Positions 34,678 through 43,779 of a stretch of DNA of 46,655 nucleotides are shown in pieces. Position 1 is the stretch's first letter; each line of letters starts with the position of its first letter. The translations under genes and the position numbers were made by a program. Below the pieces are notes generated by a model that searched no databases, was not told where the DNA came from, and worked only from the letters and a program-made list of their open reading frames with translations. The stretch is taken from assembly GCA_028288745.1 (NCBI GenBank), contig JAQGHX010000094.1, positions 1-46,655 on the forward strand. The letters are read 5' to 3'. This DNA is from Roseomonas sp. Lineage in GTDB: Bacteria; Pseudomonadota; Alphaproteobacteria; Acetobacterales; Acetobacteraceae.

Positions 34678-35640
34678 TCAGCCTGCCCGCGAACCCCCCC
34701 GCACTTCGCTGCGCGCGAAGCGGAAGGTGGTGTTGCAGAACTCGCAGGTCATCGAAATCTCGCCCGACTCCGCCATCTCGTCCAGATCCGCGTCGCCGAA
34801 GCCTTCCAGCACCGAGGTCAGCCGCGCGCGCGAGCAGCGGCAGCCATAGGAAAGCGGGCGCGGCTGACCGATCACCAGCCCCTCTGCATGGAACAGGCGA
34901 TACAGCAGCCGCTCCGGCGCCAGGGCATCGTCCAGCAGCTCCTCCTCCTTCACGGTGGAGGCGAGCGTCACGGCGGTTTCCCAGGCATCCTTCTGGCTGG
35001 CCTCGTCCATCTCCGGGTCGATGCCGCCCTCGCCGGCGACGCGTTCCAGGATCAGCGCCGTGCCGCGCCATCCCTCGGCGCGCGGCCCGGCCGCCAGCCA
35101 GACGCGGTTGGCGAGCTGCTCGGAGGTCTGGAAGTAATGGCCGGTCATCTCCGCCAGGGTCTCGCCCTCCAGCGCGACGATGCCCTGGTAGCGCTCCATG
35201 TCCGGCCCCTGGTCGCAGGTGAAGGCAAGGTAGCCGCTACCCAGCAGCGCGCCGGCCTCGGCATCGGCGCCGTTCAGCAGAGCGAGTTTGTCCTCATCCG
35301 CGCGGGCATAGCCGCGCAGGGTGCCGTCATCGGTGCAGTCGGCCAGCAGCATCGGCACGGCGCCGTCGCCCTTGGCCTGCAGGCTGAAGCTACCCTGGAA
35401 TTTCAGAGCGGTGGCGAGGCCCGCCGTCAGCGCCAGCGCCTGGCCGGTGAGCTTCTTCACCACGTCGGGGTTGTCGTGGCGCGACAGCAGCGCCTCGGCC
35501 AGCGCGCCCAGGCGCACCAGGCGGCCGCGCACGGGCTTCTGCTCGAGGTGGAAGGGCAGCACGCCGCATGGCACCGTCAGGTCGGGCACGGGCGGGCGGT
35601 CGTCATGGGGGGCGGGGGAAGGCTGGTTCGGATCGGTCAC
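34678..35640 (-). CDS. hslO: Redox-regulated chaperone Hsp33
   Basis: Hsp33 is a cytosolic holdase chaperone activated by oxidation. The 320 residues show a substrate-binding domain with LTGQALALTAGLATALKFQG and GSGYLAF, and a C-terminal zinc switch with Cys-x-Cys in SYGCRCSRARL and Cys-x-x-Cys in CEFCNTTFRF, so all four zinc ligands are present. Length is slightly above the E. coli protein because of an N-terminal Pro-rich extension. In many alphaproteobacteria hslO follows argD-argF; here the UbiH/UbiM-type gene lies in between. Confidence 0.96.
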   Translation of the reverse strand: MTDPNQPSPAPHDDRPPVPDLTVPCGVLPFHLEQKPVRGRLVRLGALAEALLSRHDNPDVVKKLTGQALALTAGLATALKFQGSFSLQAKGDGAVPMLLADCTDDGTLRGYARADEDKLALLNGADAEAGALLGSGYLAFTCDQGPDMERYQGIVALEGETLAEMTGHYFQTSEQLANRVWLAAGPRAEGWRGTALILERVAGEGGIDPEMDEASQKDAWETAVTLASTVKEEELLDDALAPERLLYRLFHAEGLVIGQPRPLSYGCRCSRARLTSVLEGFGDADLDEMAESGEISMTCEFCNTTFRFARSEVRGGSRAG

Positions 35641-35836
35641 GCGGGGCCTGCGAATGCTGGAACCTGTGAACGCGCCGCACGGCGCCGCCAGGCGGCCCGG
35701 GGTGGTTTCAGGTATCGGTGGATGGCACGGGGCCGCGCGCCGCGCGCCCGCCGTGCCGGAAATGCCGCGGGTGGCAGCCCGCGCCGGTCCCGGGCTAGAT
35801 AGGGTGGATCGGGGCGCGGTGACAGGGGCGGCGCCT

Positions 35837-37030
35837 TCAGACCCGCGCCGGCCCCCCGGTTTCCTCCATCAGCCGCGACACCACCGCCTGCCGGAAGGGC
35901 CGCAGGTGATTGCCGAGCCGCAGCGCCGCGCCGCGCAGCAGCCGCGCCGGCAGCCGCGTGTCGTTGTAGAGCAGGGCGGTGGCATTGGTGGCGAGGTACA
36001 GGCCGCGCGTGGCCTGCCGGTGCGCCGCCTCGTACCCCCGCAGCACCGGGCCGGCGGCGAAGTCCCGCCCCTCCGCCAGGGCGGCGCGGATGCCGGCCGC
36101 CAGCGTGTCCTGCCCGTGCAGGCCGAAATTGAAGCCATGCGCCGTGACCGGGTGCATGCCCACCGCCGCGTCCCCCAGCAGGGCCAGCCGCGTGCCGGCG
36201 AAGCGCCGCGCATAGACGGCCACCAGCGGATAGGTGTGGCGGGTGCTGGCCAGTTCCATCGGGCCCAGCCGGTTGCGGTAGCGGCGGGTGATCTCGGCGC
36301 CGAAGCCAGCGGCATCCATCGCGGCCATGCGCGCGATCTCCTCCGGCGGCAGGGTCAGCACCACGGAGGAAGCCTCGCCGTTCAGCGGCAGCATGGCGAT
36401 GGTCTCGCCATAGCCGAACCACTCGGTGGCGACATGCCCGTGCGGCCGGGCATGGCGCATGCGCGCCACCAGCATGGACTTGCCGAATTCCAGCATCTCG
36501 GCGCCGATGCCGGCGAGCCGGCGGGTGCCGGAGAAGCGGCTGTCGGCCCCCACCACCAGCTTCGCCGCGATCGTCCCGCCACCCGCGAGCGTGACGCGGG
36601 CGCCGTCCACATCCGTCTCCAGCGCCGTGACGCGCTGCCCCGTCAGCAGCCGCGTGCCGCCGGGGCTGGCGGAAAGCGCCTCGTACAGCGCCTGCCGGAT
36701 GCGGTGGTTGGGCACCAGCCGGCCCAGTTCCGATGCCTGCCGCCCGGTGGTGTCGAAGCGCAGCGCGTAGGGCGAGCCGCCATTCAGCACCCGTGCCTCC
36801 CGCAGCGCCGAGGGGATATCGGCCGGGATTCGCGCCCAGGCGCCAAGGCCCCGCAGAATATCCTGGGAGAGATGCGTCAGCGCGATCTCCCGCCCGTCGA
36901 AGGCGGGGGCGGCAAGGGTGGCCTCGTCCTGCGGCTCCACCACCGCGACGGACAGGCCGGTGCCCGAGAGGGAACCCGCGAAGGCCAGCCCCACCGGGCC
37001 ACCGCCCACGATCACGACATCGAATTGCAT
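35837..37030 (-). CDS. UbiH/UbiF/UbiM-family FAD monooxygenase
   Basis: A 397-residue flavin hydroxylase that most likely adds a hydroxyl to the ubiquinone ring. It has the dinucleotide site MQFDVVIVGGGPVGLAFAGS, an FDGREIALTH segment close to the start, GADSRFSGTRR, and the second FAD motif RLALLGDAAVGMHPVTAHGF. The FDGREIALTH and LVPNHRIRQALYEA parts recall UbiM, which makes 5-hydroxylations in some proteobacteria; I am less sure of that than of the family. I start at ATG 37030; ATG 37048 is also possible. It is 172 bp after argF, on the same strand, and 196 bp before hslO. Confidence 0.88.
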   Translation of the reverse strand: MQFDVVIVGGGPVGLAFAGSLSGTGLSVAVVEPQDEATLAAPAFDGREIALTHLSQDILRGLGAWARIPADIPSALREARVLNGGSPYALRFDTTGRQASELGRLVPNHRIRQALYEALSASPGGTRLLTGQRVTALETDVDGARVTLAGGGTIAAKLVVGADSRFSGTRRLAGIGAEMLEFGKSMLVARMRHARPHGHVATEWFGYGETIAMLPLNGEASSVVLTLPPEEIARMAAMDAAGFGAEITRRYRNRLGPMELASTRHTYPLVAVYARRFAGTRLALLGDAAVGMHPVTAHGFNFGLHGQDTLAAGIRAALAEGRDFAAGPVLRGYEAAHRQATRGLYLATNATALLYNDTRLPARLLRGAALRLGNHLRPFRQAVVSRLMEETGGPARV

Positions 37031-37202
37031 GGCCCCGGCCCCGCGCATTGGTCTTGGCTTCACATAGGGGGGGTATGCCGGTCTGTCATCCGGCCAGCGC
37101 CCCGGTCATCCCTGGCAGCCACGGGCGAGGGCGGCCCGGGGCTTCCCGGGTCTCGCCGGTTGCGGCGGGCGGGATGATGGACGGCAAAGGGTGCCGGTGG
37201 GC

Positions 37203-38156
37203 CTAGTCGCGCCCCAGCGCCCAGAGCAGCACGCCCTTCTGGGCATGCAGCCGGTTCTCCGCCTCGTCGAACACCACGCTTTGCGGGCCGTCGATCACCT
37301 CGGCGGTGATTTCCTCGCCCCGGTGGGCCGGCAGGCAATGCATGACCACCGCATCCGCCGCCGCATGGCGCAGCAGCGCCGCATTGAGCTGGTAAGGAGC
37401 CAACTGGTTGTGGCGCGCCGTCGGGCCGCCATCCTTTTCGTCCGACATGCTGACCCAGGTATCGGTCACCACACAGCGGGCGCCGCGCACGGCGGCCACG
37501 GGGTCGGCGGTCAACTCGATCGTCGCGCCCTCGCGCCGTGCCCAATCCACCAACTGGGCGGGGGGCGCGAGCTCCGGCGGCGTCGCCAGGCGCAACGTGA
37601 AGCCGAAGCGCGCCGCCGCCTGGATGAAGGACTGCGCGACATTGTTGCCGTCGCCCAGCCAGGCCACCACCTGCCCGGCGATGGGGCCGCGATGTTCCTC
37701 GAAAGTCAGGATATCCGCCATCAGCTGGCAGGGGTGCGAGACGTCGGTGAGGCCATTGATGACGGGCACCGTGGCGTGCTCCGCCAGCTCGCGCAGCTTC
37801 GCCACGCTGTCGGTGCGCAGCATGATGGCATCGACGTAGCGGGAGAGGACTTTGGCCGTATCCGCCGCGGATTCGCCCCGGCCGAGCTGCATGTCCTTGG
37901 AGGACAGCACGATCGCGTCGCCGCCGAGCTGGCGGATGCCGACCTCGAAGGATACGCGGGTGCGGGTGGAAGGCTTCTCGAAGATCAGCGCCACCGTCTT
38001 CCCGGCCAGCGGCTTGTCGGCCACGCCGCCGCGCTTGGCCTCGGCGGCGAAATCCAGCATCCGGCGCAGGGCAGGGGCGTCGAAATCGGAGAGTTCGAGG
38101 AAGTGGCGGGGGGCGGCCGGCTGGCCGCCCCCCAATGCCTTCAGTGCCGCGCTCAC
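37203..38156 (-). CDS. argF: Ornithine carbamoyltransferase
   Basis: Transfers a carbamoyl group from carbamoyl phosphate to ornithine, giving citrulline in arginine synthesis. The 317 residues contain [14 protein letters not shown] with the STRTR phosphate site, [30 protein letters not shown] and the ornithine-binding [14 protein letters not shown]. It starts with GTG 38156 in the GTGA overlap with the argD stop; the open frame further upstream is only antisense or overlap with argD. Clearly cotranscribed with argD. Confidence 0.97.
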   Translation of the reverse strand: MSAALKALGGGQPAAPRHFLELSDFDAPALRRMLDFAAEAKRGGVADKPLAGKTVALIFEKPSTRTRVSFEVGIRQLGGDAIVLSSKDMQLGRGESAADTAKVLSRYVDAIMLRTDSVAKLRELAEHATVPVINGLTDVSHPCQLMADILTFEEHRGPIAGQVVAWLGDGNNVAQSFIQAAARFGFTLRLATPPELAPPAQLVDWARREGATIELTADPVAAVRGARCVVTDTWVSMSDEKDGGPTARHNQLAPYQLNAALLRHAAADAVVMHCLPAHRGEEITAEVIDGPQSVVFDEAENRLHAQKGVLLWALGRD

Positions 38157-39355
38157 TTGACCGTGGCCTGCTCGCGGGAGCGGGCAGCCTGGCCGAAGAC
38201 GCGGTCCAGCGCGGCCACGGCGATATCCACCTGCTCGCGGCTCACGATCAGGGGGGGCGCCACGCGCAGCACGTTCTGCCCGGCGGCGACGGTCAGCAGG
38301 CCCTCGGCCACGGCGGCGGCCTGCATGTCGCCGTTCAGCACCTCCGGCACGCATTGCAGGCCGAGCAGCAGGCCGGCGCCGCGCACCCCGGTCAGGACGG
38401 TGGGATGGCGCGAGACCAGGGCGTTCAGGCTGTCCCACAGATACTTTGCCACGTCCTGCACGCCGTCCAGGAAGCCATCGGCCAGGACGACGTCCAGCAC
38501 CGCGTTGCCGGCGGCGCAGGCCAGCGGGTTGCCGCCATAGGTCGTGCCATGCGTGCCGGCCTTCAGGTACTGGGCCACATGTTCCTTGGCCAGCACGGCG
38601 CCGAGCGGGAAGCCGCCGCCGATGCCCTTGGCCGCGGACATGACATCCGGCTCGATCCCGGCCCACTGGTGGGCCCAGAGCTTGCCGGAGCGGCCCATGC
38701 CGGTCTGCACCTCGTCCAGCGCCAGCAGCAGGCCGAATTCGTCGCAGACGGCGCGCAGCTCACGCAGGAAGCGCAGGTCGGCGGGGCGCACGCCGCCCTC
38801 GCCCTGGATCGGCTCGATCATGATGGCCGCCGTCTGCGGGCCGATGGCGTCGCGGACGGCGTTCATGTTGCCGAAGGGTACGTGGGCGAAGCCTTCCACC
38901 GGGGGGCCGAAGCCGGCCAGGTACTTCTCGTTGCCGGTGGCCGAGAGCGTGGCCAGCGTCCGGCCATGGAAGGCGCCTTCGAAGCAGATGGTATGGAAGC
39001 GCTCCGGGTGACCGCGCTCGGCATGGTACTTGCGGACGGCCTTGATCATGCCCTCGTTCGCCTCGGCGCCCGAATTGCAGAAGAAGACGCTGTCCGCGAA
39101 GGAGCTTTCCACCAGCCGCGCCGCCAGCTTCTCAGCCTGCGGCACGCGGTACAGGTTGGAGACGTGCATCACCCGCGCCGCCTGGGCCGTGATGGCCCCG
39201 ACCAGATGCGGGTGGGCATGGCCGATGGAGGTGGTGGCGATGCCGCTGCCGAAATCCAGGAATCGTCGCCCGTCCGTCGTCCACAGCCAGGCGCCTTCGC
39301 CCCGCTCGAAAGCAAGGTCGGCACGGTTGTAGGTCGGCATCAGGGCGGGGATCAC
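38153..39355 (-). CDS. argD: Acetylornithine aminotransferase
   Basis: A PLP-dependent class III aminotransferase of 400 residues that makes N-acetylornithine. The fold is complete: [51 protein letters not shown], then [17 protein letters not shown], the PLP lysine in [17 protein letters not shown], and [18 protein letters not shown] start at GTG 39355 (beginning V-I-P-A-L-M-P-T-Y), behind CGGAGCAAG; the open frame goes to 39502 without family sequence. First gene of argD-argF. The 203-bp upstream region is shared with a divergent secreted protein. Confidence 0.96.
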   Translation of the reverse strand: MIPALMPTYNRADLAFERGEGAWLWTTDGRRFLDFGSGIATTSIGHAHPHLVGAITAQAARVMHVSNLYRVPQAEKLAARLVESSFADSVFFCNSGAEANEGMIKAVRKYHAERGHPERFHTICFEGAFHGRTLATLSATGNEKYLAGFGPPVEGFAHVPFGNMNAVRDAIGPQTAAIMIEPIQGEGGVRPADLRFLRELRAVCDEFGLLLALDEVQTGMGRSGKLWAHQWAGIEPDVMSAAKGIGGGFPLGAVLAKEHVAQYLKAGTHGTTYGGNPLACAAGNAVLDVVLADGFLDGVQDVAKYLWDSLNALVSRHPTVLTGVRGAGLLLGLQCVPEVLNGDMQAAAVAEGLLTVAAGQNVLRVAPPLIVSREQVDIAVAALDRVFGQAARSREQATVK

Positions 39356-39558
39356 GTTGTCACTTGCTCCGCAATATTCCACGGGCCGCGCGACCATCGC
39401 CCGGCATCGCTCCGTGGAAACGACCATGGTGCCGCAATCCCCGCCCGCCGGCAACCGTCGCGCCGCGCTGGCGGGACGGCCGGCGCGCAACCGCCCCCGC
39501 ATGACCGCGTTTCACCGCCATAGCCGCGTCAAGTGGCCAAAAAAAACGGAGAACCAGC

Positions 39559-40029
39559 ATGCGCACTTCGATCATTGCCCTGGCATCTGCTGCCCTGATC
39601 TGCCTGGGCGGCGCCGCCCAGGCCCAGACAGGTAACGCCCCGGGCAGCAGCAGCCCCTCCGCGCCCACGCCCAGCAGCCCCGCGCCCAGCAGCCCCATGC
39701 CGAGCAGTCCCGTGCCCGGCGCACAGGTGGCGCCGGGCACCGACCCCAGCAACCCGCCGGGCACGGCGGCGACGCGTTTGCTGGACCGTACGCTGGGCAC
39801 CAATACCTCCGGCGCCTATCCGCAGAATTCGGACGGCACCCCGGGCAATCCCCCGGGCACCGCCGCCGGGCGTGCGATGGATGGCAACAGCGCCACCGAT
39901 ACCAACCCCACGCCGGGCGCCAATACCATGCCGCCCGATACGCGGCCCTCGGCGCCGACCGGTTCCTCGATGGGGCGCGCGACGGAAGGCCAGACGGGCA
40001 CGCCGCCGGCCAGCACCCCGTTGCGCTGA
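39559..40029 (+). CDS. Secreted Pro/Ser-rich low-complexity protein
   Basis: A 156-residue exported protein of unknown function. A signal peptide (MRTSIIALASAALICLGGAAQA) is cleaved near AQA-QTG. The mature part starts with a Ser-Pro repeat: S-S-P repeats about six times with changing spacers, and NPPGTAA occurs twice (near residues 65 and 95). The rest is rich in Thr, Gly, Pro and Asn, with no hydrophobic core, so it is probably disordered. GGAGAACC precedes the ATG. It is transcribed away from argD and ends in a strong terminator. Confidence 0.75.
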   Translation: MRTSIIALASAALICLGGAAQAQTGNAPGSSSPSAPTPSSPAPSSPMPSSPVPGAQVAPGTDPSNPPGTAATRLLDRTLGTNTSGAYPQNSDGTPGNPPGTAAGRAMDGNSATDTNPTPGANTMPPDTRPSAPTGSSMGRATEGQTGTPPASTPLR

Positions 40030-40051
40030 ACGGCGACACCGGAATGGACCA

Positions 40052-40079
40052 GGGGCGGCTTCGGCCGTCCCTTTTTTTT
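40052..40079 (+). terminator. Rho-independent terminator after the secreted protein gene
   Basis: An 8-bp stem (40052-40059 with 40064-40071, one G-T pair) closed by a TTCG tetraloop and followed by eight T. Very typical. Confidence 0.92.
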
Positions 40080-40345
40080 CGTGCGTGGCAATCGCCCCTG
40101 CTTCATCGCCGGCGTCGGCGGGATGCGTGAAGCAGCGCCAGCGGGGCGCCTCGCGAAGCCCTCCGTTATTGGCATTGTTGCGATGCAGCGATGGACGGCC
40201 GAACGGAAAGCATCCGCCATTACCCCGATGCAAGGCCGGATCGCAGGGCAGGACCGCGTGCCATCAATCCACGAATTTTGATGGGCGTTGACAGGATCCC
40301 ACTTTGCCTCTTTGTCATTCGCGACCGCGAAGGGAAACCTGGTTC
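40080..40345 (+). promoter_or_regulatory. Upstream region of the peptide transporter operon
   Basis: This 266-base stretch has no convincing gene. A TTGACA at 40288-40293 could be a -35 box; no clear -10 box is seen at the right distance (TTTGTC at 40311-40316), so the promoter call is weak. The start of the substrate-binding protein at 40346 has AAGGG upstream. Confidence 0.35.
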
Positions 40346-41953
40346 ATGACGATGACACGCCGCGAGGCCCTGCTATCCGGGGCCGGCATGGTTCTGGCAG
40401 CCACGCTGCCACAGGGCGCCGCACTGGCGCAGGCCGCCCCGCCGCACCGGGGCGGCGTGATGACGGTGCATCTCGGCTCCGAGCAGCGCATCCTGAATCC
40501 GGCGCTGCGGGCTTCCACCGGCGTCTACGTCATCACCAGCAAAATCATTGAGCCGCTGGTGGACCTCGGTACCAGCGGGCGGCCGGAGCCGGTGCTCGCG
40601 ACCTCCTGGGCCGCGTCGGAGGACGGCAAGACCGTGACCTTCAAGCTGCGCGAGGGCGTGAAATGGCATGACGGCAAGCCCTTCACCTCCGCCGATGTGC
40701 AGTATTCCGCGATGGAACAGTGGAAGGTGCACCTGAACTACGGCACCACCCTGCAGCTTTATCTCGACGCGGTGGAAACGCCGGACGCCCATACGGCGGT
40801 GTTCCGCTACTCCCGCCCCATGCCGCTGAGCCTGTTGCTGCGCGCCCTCTGCGACCTGGGCTACATCGTGCCCAGGCACGTGTTCCAGGGCACCAACGTG
40901 CTGGAGAATCCGGCGAATACCGCGCCGATCGGCACCGGCCCGTACAAGTTCGTGGAATACCAGCGCGGCCAGTATGTCATCGCGGAGCGGAACCCGGACT
41001 ACTGGCGCGAGGGCTTCCCCTATCTCGACCGCATCGTGTGGCGCTTTATCACCGACCGCTCGGCCGCCACGGCGGCGCTGGAGACGGGGCAGGTGCAGCT
41101 CTCGGCCTATAACGGCCTGCCGCTGGCCGATATCGACCGGCTGAAGACCGATGAGCGGTTCGAGGTCTCGACCCGCGGCGTGGAGGCCAACGTGTTCAAC
41201 AACACGCTGGAATTCAACACGCGGCGCAAGGAACTCTCGGACGTGCGCGTGCGGCGGGCCATCGCCCATGCCGTCGACGTCAACTTCTTCGTCGAGAACT
41301 TCCTCTACGGCCTCGGCAAGCCGGCGACCGGTCCGATCCCGTCGGTGAGCACCGAATTCTTCCCGAACAATCCGGTCCCCTATGCCTTCGACAAGGCGGC
41401 GTCGGAAAAACTGCTGGACGAGGCCGGCTACAAGCGCGGCGCGGGCGGCATCCGCTTCACCCTGCGCCTGGTGCCCATCCAGAATGGCGAGGACGTACCG
41501 CTGCTGGCGACCTTCATTCAGCAATCCCTGGCCGCCGTCGGCATCCGGGTCGAGATCGTGCAGCTCGACATCGCGGGCGCGCTGACCAATGTCTATCGCG
41601 ACTGGAATTTCGACCTCGCCACCGGCTGGCACCAGTATCGTGGCGACCCGGCGGTCTCGACCACGGTGTGGTACCGCTCCGGCAGCCCCAAGGGCTCGCC
41701 CTGGACCAACCAGTACGGCTGGCAGTCCGATACCGTGGACAAGCTGATCGACGATGCCGCGACCGAGATCGACCCCGTGAAGCGCAAGGCGCTCTACGCC
41801 GATTTCGTCAAGGCGGTGAATGACGAACTGCCGGTCTGGATGCTGACTGAGCGGCCCTTCTACGCCGTCACCAGTAAGAAGGTGCAGAACCACCACATCT
41901 CGCCGCGCTGGGATTCGGGTGACTGGCACGACACCTGGCTGCTGCCGTCCTGA
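40346..41953 (+). CDS. ABC importer substrate-binding protein (family 5, peptide type)
   Basis: A 535-residue periplasmic binding protein of the DppA/OppA family. The N-terminus MTMTRREALLSGAGMVLAAT, cleaved near ALAQA, carries a double Arg and may go through Tat. The mature part shows LATSWAASEDGKTVTFKLRE, GVKWHDGKPFTSADV, APIGTGPYKFVEYQRG and RVRRAIAHAVDVN, typical of the family. The ligand could be a di- or oligopeptide, nickel chelate or other small molecule; it cannot be read. First gene of a four-gene importer operon, with the permease following after 8 bp. Confidence 0.94.
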   Translation: MTMTRREALLSGAGMVLAATLPQGAALAQAAPPHRGGVMTVHLGSEQRILNPALRASTGVYVITSKIIEPLVDLGTSGRPEPVLATSWAASEDGKTVTFKLREGVKWHDGKPFTSADVQYSAMEQWKVHLNYGTTLQLYLDAVETPDAHTAVFRYSRPMPLSLLLRALCDLGYIVPRHVFQGTNVLENPANTAPIGTGPYKFVEYQRGQYVIAERNPDYWREGFPYLDRIVWRFITDRSAATAALETGQVQLSAYNGLPLADIDRLKTDERFEVSTRGVEANVFNNTLEFNTRRKELSDVRVRRAIAHAVDVNFFVENFLYGLGKPATGPIPSVSTEFFPNNPVPYAFDKAASEKLLDEAGYKRGAGGIRFTLRLVPIQNGEDVPLLATFIQQSLAAVGIRVEIVQLDIAGALTNVYRDWNFDLATGWHQYRGDPAVSTTVWYRSGSPKGSPWTNQYGWQSDTVDKLIDDAATEIDPVKRKALYADFVKAVNDELPVWMLTERPFYAVTSKKVQNHHISPRWDSGDWHDTWLLPS

Positions 41954-41961
41954 GGCGATAG

Positions 41962-42939
41962 ATGCGCGTCCTTGCCCTTGCGCTGCGCCGGCTGGCCGCC
42001 AGCCTGCCGACGCTGTTCCTCATCCTGATCGGGCTGTTCCTGCTGCTGCAACTGGCGCCGGGCGATACCGTCGATGCGCTGATGGCACAGATGGGCGGTG
42101 GCGACCCCGCGATGGCGGAGCAGTTGCGCAGCTTCTACGGCCTGGACGCGCCGGTGCTGATCCAGTTGTCGCGCTATATCTGGCGGCTGGTGCAGCTCGA
42201 CCTCGGGTTCTCCGCCATCTATGGCAAGCCGGTGGCCAGCGTGATCCTGGAACGCCTGCCGGTCACGCTGCTGCTGATGGGCACGTCGCTGAGCTTCGCC
42301 TTCGCGGTGGGCATGGCGCTGGGCGTGCTGGCGGCGCGGCGGGTGAACAAGTGGCCGGATGCGCTGATCTCCACGCTGGGCCTGATCTTCTACGCCACGC
42401 CATCCTTCTGGTTCGGCATGATGGGCATCGTGGTCTTCGCCATCCGCCTCTCCTGGCTGCCCTCCGGCGGGTTCGAGGAGATCGGCGCCGGCTATACCGG
42501 CCTCACCCGCGTGGCCGACATCGCCTGGCACCTGGTGCTGCCCACCGCGACGCTGGCGCTGATCTTCCTCTCCACTTACCTGCGCATCATGCGGGCCTCG
42601 ATGCTGGAGGTGCTGACGCTGGATTTTGTCCGCACCGCCCGCGCCAAGGGGCTGAGCCAGACCGGCGTGCTGGTCCGCCATGTGCTGCGCAACGCGCTGC
42701 TGCCGGGACTGACGCTGATCGGCCTGCAGGCCGGCACCATGCTGGGCGGCTCGGTGGTGGTGGAGAGTGTGTTCAACCTGCCGGGTCTCGGGCGGCTGGC
42801 CTATGAATCCGTGGTGCAGCGGGACCTCAACACGCTGCTCGGTATCGTCTTCGTCTCCGCCCTGCTGGTGATCCTGGTGAATTTCATCATCGACATGCTC
42901 TACGCCAAGCTCGACCCGCGCATCTCGGCGGAACGCTGA
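41962..42939 (+). CDS. ABC importer permease (DppB type)
   Basis: A 325-residue inner-membrane permease with about six helices. The N-terminus RRLAASLPTLFLILIGLFLL and the ATPase-docking segment RTARAKGLSQTGVLVRHVLR, with the EAA-like pattern, are typical of DppB/OppB. The stop shares one base with the start of the next permease in TGATG. It forms a heterodimer with the DppC-type product of that gene. Confidence 0.95.
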   Translation: MRVLALALRRLAASLPTLFLILIGLFLLLQLAPGDTVDALMAQMGGGDPAMAEQLRSFYGLDAPVLIQLSRYIWRLVQLDLGFSAIYGKPVASVILERLPVTLLLMGTSLSFAFAVGMALGVLAARRVNKWPDALISTLGLIFYATPSFWFGMMGIVVFAIRLSWLPSGGFEEIGAGYTGLTRVADIAWHLVLPTATLALIFLSTYLRIMRASMLEVLTLDFVRTARAKGLSQTGVLVRHVLRNALLPGLTLIGLQAGTMLGGSVVVESVFNLPGLGRLAYESVVQRDLNTLLGIVFVSALLVILVNFIIDMLYAKLDPRISAER

Positions 42940-43772
42940 TGGGCTTCCTGCGCCGCTATTGCCGCAGTGCCGCCGCCGTGGTGGGGCTGCTGCTCGTGCT
43001 GCTGGTCATCGGCATGGCGCTGTCCGCCCCCTGGGTCTTCCCGCGTGATCCGCTCGGGCTGGCGGGCCGCCCGCTGCAATGGCCGGGGGCCAGCCCGCGC
43101 TTCTGGCTGGGCACCGACAATACCGGGCGCGACATCGCCGCCCAGATCTTCCATGGCGCCCGCGTCTCGCTGCTGATCGGGCTGGTGGCGACGGCCATCT
43201 CGATCGGCATCGGCATCGTGGTCGGCGCTGTCTCGGGCTTCTATGGCGGCTGGGTGGACGATGTGCTGATGCGCATCACCGAAGCCTTCCAGACCCTGCC
43301 CAACTTCCTGCTGCTGCTGGTGCTGGTGGCGGTGTTCGGCTCCGACATCAAGACCGTCACCATCGCCATCGGCATCGTCTCCTGGCCCCCTTCCGCGCGG
43401 CTGACGCGGGCCGAGTTCCTGTCGCTGCGCTCGCGCGAGTTCGTGCAGGCCTGCCGGGTGCTGGGTATGCGCGATACCCGCATCATCTTCCGCGAGATCC
43501 TGCCCAACGCGCTGCCGCCGGTTATCGTCTATGCCAGCGTCATCATGGCTGTCGCCATCCTGCTGGAAAGCTCGCTGGCCTTTCTCAGCCTGTCAGACCC
43601 CAACGTGCCGTCCTGGGGCAACCTGATCGGCGCGGGGCGGGGCACCTTGCGGGTGCAGTGGTACATCTCGGCCATCCCAGGGGTCGCCATCCTGCTGACG
43701 GTGCTGGGCGTCTCGCTGTTGGGGCAGGGGCTGAACGACGCGCTGAACCCGCGGTTGAAGGGCAGGGGTTGA
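42939..43772 (+). CDS. ABC importer permease (DppC type)
   Basis: A 277-residue permease with five to six helices. It has the DppC/OppC marker LGTDNTGRDIAAQIFHGARV before the second helix and the coupling segment ACRVLGMRDTRIIFREILPN. The end runs LGVSLLGQGLNDALNPRLKG. It pairs with the preceding DppB-type protein. The ATPase gene starts 7 bp later. Confidence 0.95.
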   Translation: MGFLRRYCRSAAAVVGLLLVLLVIGMALSAPWVFPRDPLGLAGRPLQWPGASPRFWLGTDNTGRDIAAQIFHGARVSLLIGLVATAISIGIGIVVGAVSGFYGGWVDDVLMRITEAFQTLPNFLLLLVLVAVFGSDIKTVTIAIGIVSWPPSARLTRAEFLSLRSREFVQACRVLGMRDTRIIFREILPNALPPVIVYASVIMAVAILLESSLAFLSLSDPNVPSWGNLIGAGRGTLRVQWYISAIPGVAILLTVLGVSLLGQGLNDALNPRLKGRG

Positions 43773-43779
43773 AGTACCG

